A stretch of DNA of 47,974 nt, from positions 1 to 47,974 of the forward strand of contig JBDHLB010000039.1 of the NCBI GenBank assembly GCA_039586095.1, given 5' to 3'. Under the pieces are notes generated by a model that saw only the letters and a list, made by a program, of their open reading frames with translations, had not been told where the DNA came from and made no database searches. The position numbers and the translations under genes were made by a program. Positions 25,894 to 34,530 of this stretch are shown piece after piece. This DNA is from JBDHBD01 sp039586095. Its GTDB lineage: Bacteria > Gemmatimonadota > Gemmatimonadetes > Palauibacterales > Palauibacteraceae. How positions within the stretch are numbered: position 1 is the stretch's first letter; the number at the start of each line of letters is the position of its first letter.

Positions 25894-25967
25894 TGCGCCC
25901 GGGAGAATTCGAATCCCCAACCTCCTGATCCGTAGTCAGGTGCTCTATCCAGTTGAGCTACGGGCGC
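25894..25967 (-). tRNA. tRNA-Arg(ACG)
   Basis: A full cloverleaf of 74 bases reads on the minus strand: acceptor GCGCCCG/CGGGCGC with discriminator A, D arm TAGCTCAACTGGATAGAGC, anticodon loop CTACGGA (anticodon ACG, read as inosine in bacteria), and T loop TTCGAAT. CCA is not encoded. It is the integration target of the adjacent islet. Confidence 0.95.
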
Positions 25968-25999
25968 TCGTTGTGCTGCGACGGCTTCATTCGGCGGGA

Positions 26000-26084
26000 T
26001 GCCCAGGAGAGGATTCGAACCTCCACGCCCAAAAAGGGCACTAGCCCCTCAAGCTAGCGCGTCTGCCAGTTCCGCCACCTGGGC
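26000..26084 (-). tRNA. tRNA-Leu(GAG)
   Basis: A class II tRNA of 85 bases: acceptor GCCCAGG/CCTGGGC, anticodon loop TTGAGGG (GAG), long variable arm TGCCCTTTTTGGGCGT, T loop TTCGAAT, discriminator A, no encoded CCA. Confidence 0.95.
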
Positions 26085-26110
26085 GAGCCGTCGGCCGCTG
26101 TTACAGCGAG

Positions 26111-26198
26111 TGCTCGGGGGGGGAGTCGAACCCCCACGGGATTTTAAATTCCCACAGGATCCTGAATCCTGCGCGTCTGCCAGTTCCGCCACCCGAGC
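26111..26198 (-). tRNA. tRNA-Leu(CAG)
   Basis: A class II tRNA of 88 bases: acceptor GCTCGGG/CCCGAGC, anticodon loop TTCAGGA (CAG), long variable arm with stem TGGGA/TCCCG, T loop TTCGACT, discriminator A, no encoded CCA. Confidence 0.95.
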
Positions 26199-26302
26199 AA
26201 CCCGTCGCAGCGAGTCGGGACGGATCCCTTCCTCGTGCGAGGGGCGAAGAATCTACGTGTTAAAGGAAATGCCGCAATCGAACATCGTTCCGGTACCCCA
26301 CA

Positions 26303-26377
26303 TACGCCCGACAGGATTCGAACCTGTGACCTTCGGCTCCGGAGGCCGACGCTCTATCCAGACTGAGCTACGGGCGC
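26303..26377 (-). tRNA. tRNA-Arg(CCG)
   Basis: A 75-base cloverleaf: acceptor GCGCCCG/CGGGCGT (a G-U first pair), anticodon loop CTCCGGA (CCG), T loop TTCGAAT, discriminator A, no encoded CCA. It is the first gene of the four-tRNA group in transcription order. Confidence 0.93.
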
Positions 26378-26392
26378 TCGAAAGACACGAAC

Positions 26393-26414
26393 GGGGTGCC
26401 CGCCCGAGCACCCC
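26393..26414 (-). terminator. Hairpin between Ser/Thr kinase gene and tRNA group
   Basis: GGGGTGC (26393-26399) and GCACCCC (26408-26414) form a perfect 7-bp stem with an 8-base loop, 16 bases before the tRNA-Arg(CCG) 5' end. A loose T-containing stretch follows on the minus strand, but no U-tract. It may end kinase transcription or be a processing signal. Confidence 0.3.
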
Positions 26415-26611
26415 TCAGCCTCTCGTGAAGCGCCGCCGAGAGCGCCCGGTGAGCCCGGGCATGTTTTGGGCGGCGTCGTTAGTACGCTCGTTTTCTCCCT
26501 ATGTTTCCAAGCTACCGGAGATCACAGACGCCGGCAAACCACGGCTGGGCCGGCAGCTCGAGGGAAACGAGGACCTTTGTTCCGGCCCGTTAGCATATCC
26601 CGCCCCTCCAT

Positions 26612-28864
26612 CTAGCGGACGCCGATCTTCGCCTGAAAATCTCCGAAGCGCTGTTCGCCCCACAGCGGTTCGTATCCGGGGTCGAGGTGAACGTAAATGA
26701 GCCCGGCCGAACGGTCCTCAAGGGCTTGGTCGAGCCAGCCGAACGCCCTATCGAACTCCCCGAGCGCACCATAGCCCATAGCCAGGATCTCTCCCCTCAC
26801 GTACCGCTCCCTGGCTTCCTCTTCCAGTCGTTCCATGATAGCCCGGCCCTCGTCGAGCTCGAGCATAGCGGCAAGCGCGCGTACGATGTGCGCGTCGTAC
26901 GAACGCACCGCAGACGGGAGCGACTGCCCTTTCTGGAACCACTTCAGGGCCTCTTCAGCCTTCCCCTGCGCAAGAAAAGCCGACCCGATGTCCACGAAGC
27001 TCTGGAAGTAACTATCGCTGACCTCTAGCGTCTTGTGGCTCTGCGCGATCGCACCCTCGTAATCCTTGGCGTACAGCAGGAATCGCCCCAGCCAGCGACT
27101 GAAGTGCGCGGAAAGGGGGTCGAGCACGAGGGCGCTTCTCATCTCCTCGATCGCCTCTTCCAGCTTGCCGACGGCCGGTAATACGCTGCCGAACACAAAG
27201 TGGGCTTCGGCGTAATTCGCGTTGATCGAGACGGCCCGTCTCAGCTCTCGTTCGGCACCTGAAAAATCCCATTCGTACCAGCAAAGGACCTTGCCGATCG
27301 ACGTGATCGCCTCGGCCAGTCTCGGATCGAGTTCGAGCGCCCGCTTGGCTGCTGCCTTCGCACGAGGATACGCGTCGTCCGGCACTACCCAATCATCTGC
27401 CAGATTGCTCCAGCAGTCCGCGATGCCTGCGTATGCCCGGGCGTAGGCAGGGTCCTGGGAGAGCGCCTGCTCAAAAAAGTTCAGGCCTTTCCGAAGATCC
27501 GACTCGGTGAACTTGTTGAAGAAGAACCGGCCCTTCAGATACAGAGTGTACGCCTCCAAGTTGGCCGTCGGAGCGACGAGCGGCTCTGGCTCGCCGACAA
27601 GCCGAACCTTGAGAGCTTCGACAATGGCGCGCGAGATCTCGTCCTGAATCGCGAACACATCCTCCAGCTGACGGTCGTATGTCTCGGACCAGATCTGATA
27701 TCCGTTGGCCACGTCGATCAACTGGGCGGTGATCCGGATCCTATCGCCAACCTTGCGGACGCTCCCCTCGAGAACGGAGTTGACTCCGAGCCGCTGTCCG
27801 ATCTGGCGAACATCCAGTTCCTTATCCTTGAAAGCGAAGGAGGAGGTGCGAGAGGCCACCTGCACGCCGCGCACCTTGGCCAGGGCGTTGATGATCTCCT
27901 CCGTCATCCCATCGCTGAAGTATTCGTTCTCGGGATCGGCGCTCATGTTCGTGAGCGGCACCACGGCGATCGACTTCTTGGCCGGCTCCGCCTCGGTCGG
28001 GTGGGCAGGGGTATGGGCAGGTCCACGCTGTCCCGTGCTTATGAGCCGGAGGGCTTCGGCGAATTCGGCCGCCGAACGGAATCGGTCGACTGGCGTCCGC
28101 GCCATGGCCCGGGCAACGGCCGTGTCGACCGCCTCGGGCACATCTCGAACAGCCCGCACCTGAGGGATCGGCGAGATGAAGCGTTTGGTGATCACGGCCT
28201 GCGCGTGTGGGCCGGTGAACGGCGGCTCGCCGCTGAGCATCTCGTAGAAGACGCAACCGAGGCTGTAGATGTCGCTGCGGCCATCAACTTCAGCCTCACC
28301 CGTCGCCTGCTCGGGACTCATGTACGCCGGTGTGCCGATGGCGGATCCCGTCCTGGTGATCGTGCTCCCGACATCGCCAATGACCTTGCCGATTCCGAAG
28401 TCGGCCACGAGGGCCGCGCCCTCATGAAGAAGGATGTTTTCAGGCTTGATGTCTCGGTGAAGCACGTCCCGACGGTGTGCGTAATCGAGAGCCGACACCA
28501 CCTCACGGACTACACGAATCGCGTCTTCCAGGGGCAATTGCCGCTCCCGATCGAGTCGATCCCGTAGCGACTGCCCCTCCATGTTCGGCATGACGTAGTA
28601 GAGGAGTCGGTTTGCCTCTCCCGAATCGTACAGAGGCAGGATGTGCGGATGGGTGAGACCGGCCACCAGCTTGATCTCGCGGAGAAAGCGATCCGCCCCA
28701 ATCTCCGCCGCGACCTCCGGGCGCAGTACCTTGAGCGCGACGAGCCGATCATGACGTATGTCGCGCGCAAGGAAGACAATCGCCATTCCGCCCTCACCGA
28801 GCACGCGCTCGATCGAGTACTGCCCTTCCACACCCTTCTGCAGCCGTTCCTCGAGATTGGTCAT
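26612..28864 (-). CDS. Ser/Thr protein kinase with TolB-like and TPR regions (soluble)
   Basis: The 750-residue protein has a Hanks-type kinase domain at about 15-275: glycine loop LGEGGMAIVFLARD, Lys45, HRDIKPEN (136-143), DFG at 155-157, APE-like YMSPEQATGE. After a short linker comes a TolB N-terminal-like domain (KKSIAVVPLTNMSADPENEYFSDGMTEEIINAL; SVLEGSVRK) and then TPR repeats to the end. No membrane helix is seen between kinase and sensor parts, unlike the paralog at 42488-44830. It phosphorylates proteins on Ser/Thr; the C-terminal half probably mediates ligand or partner binding. Such kinases occur in many copies in Gemmatimonadota and Acidobacteriota. Confidence 0.93.
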   Translation of the reverse strand: MTNLEERLQKGVEGQYSIERVLGEGGMAIVFLARDIRHDRLVALKVLRPEVAAEIGADRFLREIKLVAGLTHPHILPLYDSGEANRLLYYVMPNMEGQSLRDRLDRERQLPLEDAIRVVREVVSALDYAHRRDVLHRDIKPENILLHEGAALVADFGIGKVIGDVGSTITRTGSAIGTPAYMSPEQATGEAEVDGRSDIYSLGCVFYEMLSGEPPFTGPHAQAVITKRFISPIPQVRAVRDVPEAVDTAVARAMARTPVDRFRSAAEFAEALRLISTGQRGPAHTPAHPTEAEPAKKSIAVVPLTNMSADPENEYFSDGMTEEIINALAKVRGVQVASRTSSFAFKDKELDVRQIGQRLGVNSVLEGSVRKVGDRIRITAQLIDVANGYQIWSETYDRQLEDVFAIQDEISRAIVEALKVRLVGEPEPLVAPTANLEAYTLYLKGRFFFNKFTESDLRKGLNFFEQALSQDPAYARAYAGIADCWSNLADDWVVPDDAYPRAKAAAKRALELDPRLAEAITSIGKVLCWYEWDFSGAERELRRAVSINANYAEAHFVFGSVLPAVGKLEEAIEEMRSALVLDPLSAHFSRWLGRFLLYAKDYEGAIAQSHKTLEVSDSYFQSFVDIGSAFLAQGKAEEALKWFQKGQSLPSAVRSYDAHIVRALAAMLELDEGRAIMERLEEEARERYVRGEILAMGYGALGEFDRAFGWLDQALEDRSAGLIYVHLDPGYEPLWGEQRFGDFQAKIGVR

Positions 28865-29212
28865 GGCGTACGAAAATGCGCCCCGCGTAGTCTGCAGGCT
28901 AGATGTCTGGCACAGGTTGCATCGCCCCGCCGTGGCGGTGAGAAGCGAGCTTCCATGTCAGGCCAAGCAGACTCGACGCGCACCCGCAGACTCGAACGGG
29001 ACAAACTGCCCCATAGGCGCCCGGGTCGGCGACCCTCTGCCGCGGCCGCATCTCGCTATGCAGAGGCAGGTTGCGCCCTGCGGCACGCGGCATCCCGTAC
29101 GCTGCGAGGGCGCACGGATCATGCGGGGCTTCTACAATGCCAATGGCGGCAACTCGAGTGACCGACGATCACGTGCCGCCGTCCGACATCGACCAACGAC
29201 CCGAGGAACCCC
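28865..29212. other. Divergent intergenic region ahead of the tricarboxylate operon
   Basis: About 348 bases between the kinase gene (minus) and the HD-domain gene (plus). It must hold promoters in both directions, but no strong -10/-35 pair is apparent. No protein or RNA gene is recognised. Confidence 0.4.
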
Positions 29213-29752
29213 ATGCGAGACGCCGTCCAGCAGCTGTGGCCAGAGCTCGAGTGGATCGACAATCCCGATCTGAGAGAGAGCGTGCTCCAGACCTGGATAA
29301 AGGCATTCGAGGAAAGCCCGCTCGAACCCGATGACCTGAACGAGATCCCGTTCACTCTGCTCGTTCCCGATTGCCCGGCGACCTTCATGGAACACAAGCG
29401 GTGCGTCGTCCACGTCGCCCGGAGTTCCGCAGAAGCCATGCAGGCGTTTCTCGGTCGGGCGCTATCGATCGACATGGACGTGGTGATCGCCGGCGCCATC
29501 CTGGCGGACGTCGGAAAGCTGCTGGAGTACGACCGGGTCGACGGTGAGGCGGTTCAGAGCGCGCGGGGCAAGAGCCTTCGACACCCCTTCACGGGCGTGC
29601 ACCTGGCGATGGCGTGCGGCGTGCCTGACGAGGTGTGCCACATCATCGCGACGCATGCCGCCGAGGGCGACCTCGTGAAGCGGACCACGGAGGCCTTCAT
29701 CGTCCACCACGCGGACTTCATGAGCTTCGAGCCGTTCAAGAATCTGAAGTGA
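29213..29752 (+). CDS. HD-domain variant protein at the head of the tricarboxylate operon
   Basis: The ATG at 29213 follows GAGGAA. The 179-residue protein has the helical layout and most metal ligands of HD-domain hydrolases: His67 (CVVHVAR), Asp99 in AGAILADVGKLL, His124, His143/His148 (CHIIATHAAEGD) and Asp168 in IVHHADFMS. The His of the HD pair is Ala98, so metal binding must differ from the classic type. The first 60 residues are extra. It is 40 bases upstream of the MmgE/PrpD gene on the same strand and is probably part of the pathway. HD proteins can be phosphohydrolases, lyases or diiron oxygenases; which of these applies is unknown. Confidence 0.75.
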   Translation: MRDAVQQLWPELEWIDNPDLRESVLQTWIKAFEESPLEPDDLNEIPFTLLVPDCPATFMEHKRCVVHVARSSAEAMQAFLGRALSIDMDVVIAGAILADVGKLLEYDRVDGEAVQSARGKSLRHPFTGVHLAMACGVPDEVCHIIATHAAEGDLVKRTTEAFIVHHADFMSFEPFKNLK

Positions 29753-29792
29753 CCACACCGCTGGCGAAGTATTGAACAGAGGAATTGGAAAA

Positions 29793-31181
29793 GTGAGCGA
29801 GACGATCACGGCCCGCATCTCACGCTGGGCCACCGGCCTGACCTACGAAGACCTGACCGATGACGCGATCCGCGAGGCGAAGCGATATCTGCTCGATTCG
29901 TTCGGTTGTGCGTTGGGCGGCTTCCAGCAGCACGACGTCCGGATCGCTCTGGAGGTGCTGGGCGAGCATGCGGGAGACGGGCCTGCGACCGTGATCGGCA
30001 CAGGCGAGAAGACCGACCCGATCACGGCGTCGCTGCTCAACGCCCTGATGGTCCGGGTGATGGATTACAACGACATCTACTGGCAGCAGGATCCGTCGCA
30101 TCCCTCCGACATCATCCCCGCGGCCATGGCGTGCGGTGAACGTGCTGGCAAGGACGGTCGTGATCTCATCCTCGGCATCGTCCTCGGTCACGAGTTCGAG
30201 ATGCGGTTGTGCGAGGCCGCCTTCCCGGGGATCCGGGAGCGTGGATGGCACCACGCCACCCTGACCGCGTTCGCCTCGCCCATCGTGGCGGCGAGGATGC
30301 TCGACCTGGACTGGGAGCAGATGCAGCACGCCATAGGCATCTCGGGCTCCCGCATGGCCACCATGGGGGCCGTCACGGCCGGCAAGCTCACGATGATGAA
30401 GAACACGGTCGACCCGATGGCCACCCAGAGCGGTGTGATCGCCGCATTGCTCGCCGAGAAGGGCTATTCGGGCCCCGAGCACGTGATCGACGGGAAGGAA
30501 GGGCTCGTGCACGTGATGGGTCCCGAGTGGAAGCTCGAGGTCCTGGAGGATGGTCTGGGGGACGACTTCCGAATCACGCGCTGCGGCATGAAGGCCTTCC
30601 CCACCGAGGCGCTTACCCACGCGCCGATCTCGTGCACGCTCGACCTCATCAAGGAGAACGATCTCGCGCCGGATGACGTCAAGAAGGTGCATATCCGCTC
30701 GCTGGCCCGGGCCGCCGACATCCTGGCGGACCCATCGAAATACGACCCGCGCACGAAAGAGACGGCCGACCACAGCCTGCCCTACGTGATCGCAGCGGCG
30801 GTCGCCGAGCGGCAGGTCACCCCGCTCCAGTTTACCGATGAGAAGATCATGGATCCGACGATCCGGGCCCAGCTCGACAAGGTGGAGGTGGTGGCGGACC
30901 CGGAGATCGAGGCCCTCTTCCCCGAGCTCCAGCGGGTGATCGTCACCGTCCACGCGGCTGACGGTCGCGAGTTCACCAAGCAGATCGACTATCCGAAGGG
31001 CGACCCCCGGAATCCGCTCACAGATGGCGAGATCGAGGAGAAGTTCGATGCCCTGGCCGCCCCGATCATGGCGGAAGAGGCACGGGCGAGGTTGAAGAAG
31101 GCGGTGTGGAGCCTCGAGACGATGGGGTCGATCAGCGAGCTCATGGACATGACGCGGGCGGAGGTGCTCGCCCACGCCTGA
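29793..31181 (+). CDS. MmgE/PrpD family dehydratase
   Basis: The GTG at 29793, behind GAGGA, gives 462 residues; a TTG seven codons upstream is less likely. The family pattern is complete: TYEDLTDDAIREAKRYLLDSFGCALGG at the N-terminus, VIGTGEKTDPITASLLNALMVRVMDYNDIYW, PSDIIPAAMACGE, GHEFEMRLCEA, GWHHATLTAFASPIVAARML, and MTRCGMKAFPTEALTHAP-like RCGMKAFPTEALTHAPI. Known members are 2-methylcitrate dehydratase, cis-aconitate decarboxylase and iminodisuccinate epimerase. Next to an aconitase-type hydratase the best guess is dehydration of a citrate-like tricarboxylate. Confidence 0.9.
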   Translation: MSETITARISRWATGLTYEDLTDDAIREAKRYLLDSFGCALGGFQQHDVRIALEVLGEHAGDGPATVIGTGEKTDPITASLLNALMVRVMDYNDIYWQQDPSHPSDIIPAAMACGERAGKDGRDLILGIVLGHEFEMRLCEAAFPGIRERGWHHATLTAFASPIVAARMLDLDWEQMQHAIGISGSRMATMGAVTAGKLTMMKNTVDPMATQSGVIAALLAEKGYSGPEHVIDGKEGLVHVMGPEWKLEVLEDGLGDDFRITRCGMKAFPTEALTHAPISCTLDLIKENDLAPDDVKKVHIRSLARAADILADPSKYDPRTKETADHSLPYVIAAAVAERQVTPLQFTDEKIMDPTIRAQLDKVEVVADPEIEALFPELQRVIVTVHAADGREFTKQIDYPKGDPRNPLTDGEIEEKFDALAAPIMAEEARARLKKAVWSLETMGSISELMDMTRAEVLAHA

Positions 31182-31235
31182 ATTCTCGGAGGCGCACTCC
31201 GGACACGCAGGGGCCGAGAGCAGGGAGCACCACTC

Positions 31236-33200
31236 ATGGGACAGACGGTCGTCGAGAAAATAGCGCAGAACCACATGGCGGAGGGGCCGAGCGGACGGCC
31301 ACTGCGGGCCGGTGACTTTCTGACCGTTCGACCCCGCCACGTGCTGACGCACGACAACACGGCTCCGGTGATGAAGAAGTTCCGGGCGCTCGGGGCACGC
31401 GCGATCGCCGACCCCGCGCAGCCGGTCTTCGTCCTCGATCACGACATCCAGAATACCTCGGACGAGAACCTGGCCAAGTACGCGGCGATCGAGGAGTTCG
31501 CGAGAGAGCAGTCGGTCGACTTTTATCCAGCCGGCACGGGAATCGGCCACCAGGTGATGATCGAGCAGCAGTACGCGGTCCCGGGAGCCTTCGTGGTGGC
31601 CTCCGACTCCCACGCGAACATGTACGGCGGCGTCGGGGCGCTGGGCACTCCGGTGGTGAGGACCGACGCGGCGGCGATCTGGGCCACGGGCACCTTCTGG
31701 TGGCAGATCCCCCGGACGGTGGAGGTCGTGCTGGAAGGCGAACTTCCAGCGGGGGCGGTAGGGAAGGACGTGATCCTCGCCCTGTGCGGTCTCTACAACC
31801 AGGGCGAGGTGCTGAATGCGGCGATCGAGTTCTCAGGGGCCGGCGTCGGCACGCTCTCGCTGGAGGAGCGGCTGGCGATCGCCAACATGACCACCGAGTG
31901 GGGCGCCCTGGTCGGCTGGTTCCCTTCCGACACGATCACCCTCGATTATCTCCGGAAGCGAAGGGATCTGCTGGCCGGTCTCGGGTCCGAGCGAGTCCGT
32001 GAGGTCGACCTGCAGAGCTGGGAGGAAGTCCCGATCGGCCCGGACGAAGATGCCATCTATGCCGCTCGCATCGTGCTCGACCTGTCCGAAGTGATCCCCT
32101 ACGTGGCGGGTCCAGACACGGTGCAGGTCGCCACGCCGCTTCCAGAGATGGAGAAGGAGGAGATCCGGGTCGACAAGGCGTACCTGGTCTCCTGCGTGAA
32201 CTCGAGGGCGGAAGACATCGCGGCGGCCGCGGCCGTTCTCGAGGGTCGGACCATCGCTGACGGCGTCGAGTTCTACGTCGCGGCGGCGAGCCGGGAGGTG
32301 CAGGAGGAATCGGAGGCGAACGGGACCTGGCAGACGCTGATCGAGGCCGGGGCCCGGCCGCTACCGCCGGGCTGCGGACCCTGCATCGGTCTCGGAGCCG
32401 GGCTGCTGGAGGCGGGTGAAGTGGGGATCTCGGCCACCAACCGAAACTTCAAGGGTCGAATGGGCTCCCGGGACGCCCGCTGCTACCTGGCCAGCCCCGC
32501 CGTGGTCGCGGCCTCCGCGGTCGCAGGCTACATCCGCGGCCCCGAAGCGGGGAACGGTCGGCGGCTGACCCGTCGATTCGAGATCCCGGAGATCCCGGCA
32601 GCTCCGTCCGGGGCGCCGGGCGAGGAGCGGGTCGAAATCCTGGCCGGGTTCCCCGAGCGTGTCACGGGCCGGGTCATCGTGGTGCCGCCGGACAACCTCA
32701 ACACCGACGGCATGTACGGAAAAGACTATACGTATCGGGACGACATGACGCCCGAGGCGATGGCCCGGGTGGTGTTCGAGAATTACGATCCGGAGCTGGC
32801 GAGCCAGGTTTGCGCGGGAGACGTGATCGTCGGTGGGTGGAACTTCGGTACCGGGTCCAGCCGCGAGCAGGCCGTGACCGCGTTGCAGGCGGCCGGGATC
32901 GCCCTCGTCGTGGCTGGCAGCTTCTCCCAGACCTACCTCCGCAACGCCTTCAACAACGGCTTCCTCTGCGTGGTCTGCCCCGAGCTGGTCGAGTCGCTCA
33001 GAGAGCAGCAAGCCGAACCGATCGAAGCGGGAGAACCGACGATCATCCCGGGGGAGCAGGTGGAGATCGATTTCGCCGCGGGTACCATGACGTACGAAGG
33101 GCGATCGTTTCGCTTCGTGCCGCTCGGCGCGGTGCCGCAGGGATTGGTGGTCGCGGGAGGCATCGAGAATCAGGTGAGGCAGAAGCTCGGCATCGAGTAA
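31236..33200 (+). CDS. Homoaconitase-like (LYS4-type) aconitase-superfamily hydratase
   Basis: The 654-residue protein contains the three Fe-S domains (LeuC-like) followed by the swivel domain (LeuD-like) in one chain. It has LTHDNTAPVMKKF, VLDHDIQN, SVDFYPAGTGIGHQVM, ASDSHANMYGGVGALGTPVVRTDAAAIWATG, and the [4Fe-4S] ligands in SCVNS and GCGPC; the swivel part has NTDGMYGKDYTYRDD and GGWNFGTGSSREQA. From memory these stretches are closer to fungal homoaconitase LYS4 than to bacterial AcnA or AcnB. LYS4 hydrates cis-homoaconitate to homoisocitrate but does not do the first dehydration well; here the preceding MmgE/PrpD protein could supply that step. Substrate chain length is unproven. Confidence 0.88.
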   Translation: MGQTVVEKIAQNHMAEGPSGRPLRAGDFLTVRPRHVLTHDNTAPVMKKFRALGARAIADPAQPVFVLDHDIQNTSDENLAKYAAIEEFAREQSVDFYPAGTGIGHQVMIEQQYAVPGAFVVASDSHANMYGGVGALGTPVVRTDAAAIWATGTFWWQIPRTVEVVLEGELPAGAVGKDVILALCGLYNQGEVLNAAIEFSGAGVGTLSLEERLAIANMTTEWGALVGWFPSDTITLDYLRKRRDLLAGLGSERVREVDLQSWEEVPIGPDEDAIYAARIVLDLSEVIPYVAGPDTVQVATPLPEMEKEEIRVDKAYLVSCVNSRAEDIAAAAAVLEGRTIADGVEFYVAAASREVQEESEANGTWQTLIEAGARPLPPGCGPCIGLGAGLLEAGEVGISATNRNFKGRMGSRDARCYLASPAVVAASAVAGYIRGPEAGNGRRLTRRFEIPEIPAAPSGAPGEERVEILAGFPERVTGRVIVVPPDNLNTDGMYGKDYTYRDDMTPEAMARVVFENYDPELASQVCAGDVIVGGWNFGTGSSREQAVTALQAAGIALVVAGSFSQTYLRNAFNNGFLCVVCPELVESLREQQAEPIEAGEPTIIPGEQVEIDFAAGTMTYEGRSFRFVPLGAVPQGLVVAGGIENQVRQKLGIE

Positions 33201-33225
33201 CGAACGGAAAGGACGGTCAGGAGTC

Positions 33226-34428
33226 ATGTCCAAATACACGGTGGTCACCATGCCGGGAGACGGCATCGGCAATGTGGTGCTGCCAGAGGCTGTGCGCGTG
33301 CTCGACGCGGTCGGGTTCGAGGCGGACTACGTTCACGCCGACGTCGGGTGGGAGTTCTGGAAGAGCGAGGGGAACGCCCTGCCCGAGCGCACGGTCGAGC
33401 TCCTCGAGCGTCACAAGCTGGGTCTGTTCGGCTCCATCACGTCGAAGCCGAAGCCGCAGGCGGCCGCCGAGCTGGATCCCGCGCTCCGGGAAAAGGGCTA
33501 CACCTACTACAGCCCCATCGTGACCATGCGGCAGCGCTTCAACCTGGACGTGTGCATTCGCCCCTGCCGTTCGTTCGCCGGCAACCCGCTCAACTTCATC
33601 CGGCGTACGCCGGACGGAGGCTTCGAGGAGCCGCTGGTCGATGTGGTGGTGTTCCGGCAGAACACTGAGGGAATGTACGCCGGGATCGAGTGGACGAACC
33701 CGCCGGACGAGGTGCGGGCGGCGCTGGCCACGCATTCCAAGTTCGCGAAGTTCGCCGACACACCGCCCGAAGATCTGGCGATCAGCACGCGCGTGTTCAC
33801 CCGCGCCGCGTGCCGCAGGATTCTGCGCGCCGGGTTCGAGTACGCCCGCGTGCACGGTTACAAGTCGGTCACCGTGTGCGAGAAGCCGAACGTCCTGCGG
33901 GAAACCTCGGGAATGATGGAGGAGGAGGCCAAGCTCATCCACGAGGACTACCCGGATATCGAGCTGTGGTCGACCAACATCGACGCTCAGATGATGTGGC
34001 TGACCAAGAACCCCGAGGCGTATGGCGTGGTCGTGGCCGGCAACCTGTTCGGCGACATCGTGTCCGACGCCTTCGCGGGTCTGGTGGGCGGTCTGGGGTT
34101 CGCGGCCTCCGGCAACATCGGCGACGAGGTCGCCGTCTTCGAGCCGACACACGGCTCCGCACCCAAGTACGCCGAGCTGGACCCGCCGATCGTGAACCCC
34201 ATCGCGATGATTCTCACGGCGGCGATGATGCTCGACCACGTGGGCGAGCGGGACATGGCGACGCGAGTGCGAGACGCCGTGGCGGCGGTGGTCGAGGAAG
34301 GGAAGGTGCGCGTCTACGACATGCTGAAGCTGCCGGGCGGGCCGGATGTGATCGCCCAGGGCGCTGCCAGCACCACGGAGATGACCGACGCGATCATCCA
34401 GCGACTGGGTGTGGCCATCGCAGTCTAG
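33226..34428 (+). CDS. Isocitrate/homoisocitrate/isopropylmalate-type beta-decarboxylating dehydrogenase
   Basis: The 400-residue protein has the family's key parts: the nucleotide-side start VVTMPGDGIGNVVLPEAVRVL, the substrate loop TMRQRFNLDVCIRPCRSF with conserved Arg residues, VFRQNTEGMYAGIEW, the catalytic Tyr/Lys region, NLFGDIVSDAFAGLVGGLGFAASGNIGD with the metal-binding Asp residues, and FEPTHGSAPKYAE. It oxidises a 2-hydroxy-3-carboxy acid and decarboxylates it to a 2-oxoacid with NAD(P). The specificity residues do not let me choose between isocitrate, homoisocitrate or another 3-substituted malate. Directly downstream of the LYS4-like gene (25-base gap). Confidence 0.93.
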   Translation: MSKYTVVTMPGDGIGNVVLPEAVRVLDAVGFEADYVHADVGWEFWKSEGNALPERTVELLERHKLGLFGSITSKPKPQAAAELDPALREKGYTYYSPIVTMRQRFNLDVCIRPCRSFAGNPLNFIRRTPDGGFEEPLVDVVVFRQNTEGMYAGIEWTNPPDEVRAALATHSKFAKFADTPPEDLAISTRVFTRAACRRILRAGFEYARVHGYKSVTVCEKPNVLRETSGMMEEEAKLIHEDYPDIELWSTNIDAQMMWLTKNPEAYGVVVAGNLFGDIVSDAFAGLVGGLGFAASGNIGDEVAVFEPTHGSAPKYAELDPPIVNPIAMILTAAMMLDHVGERDMATRVRDAVAAVVEEGKVRVYDMLKLPGGPDVIAQGAASTTEMTDAIIQRLGVAIAV

Positions 34429-34530
34429 CACGCGCGCCATGGTCTTCCACGGAGAGCGCCACGAAGGCCTCAACAACGAAGGCCTGAAGCGACGAGGGGT
34501 CGAAGGAGAAGCCGAAGGAGAGCCCTTCTC

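Larger units (their letters stand above)
23496..25935. mobile_element. Islet integrated at tRNA-Arg(ACG), without integrase
   Basis: The 2.4-kb interval between the partial tRNA copy (23496-23536) and the matching part of the intact tRNA (25895-25935) has the geometry of an integrated element: the tRNA is kept whole at one end and a direct repeat of its 3' end marks the other. The DNA inside looks less G+C-rich than the surroundings around 23.7-24.6 kb. Contents are a SnoaL lipoprotein, a peptidase fragment, a candidate CMD selenoprotein and a frameshifted second CMD gene. No integrase or excisionase is present, so it is either a remnant or was moved by an enzyme encoded elsewhere. Confidence 0.65.

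Noticed and set aside
29820..31613. A 597-codon open frame on the minus strand
   Set aside because: It is antisense to MmgE/PrpD and the hydratase gene and looks like a composition artefact.
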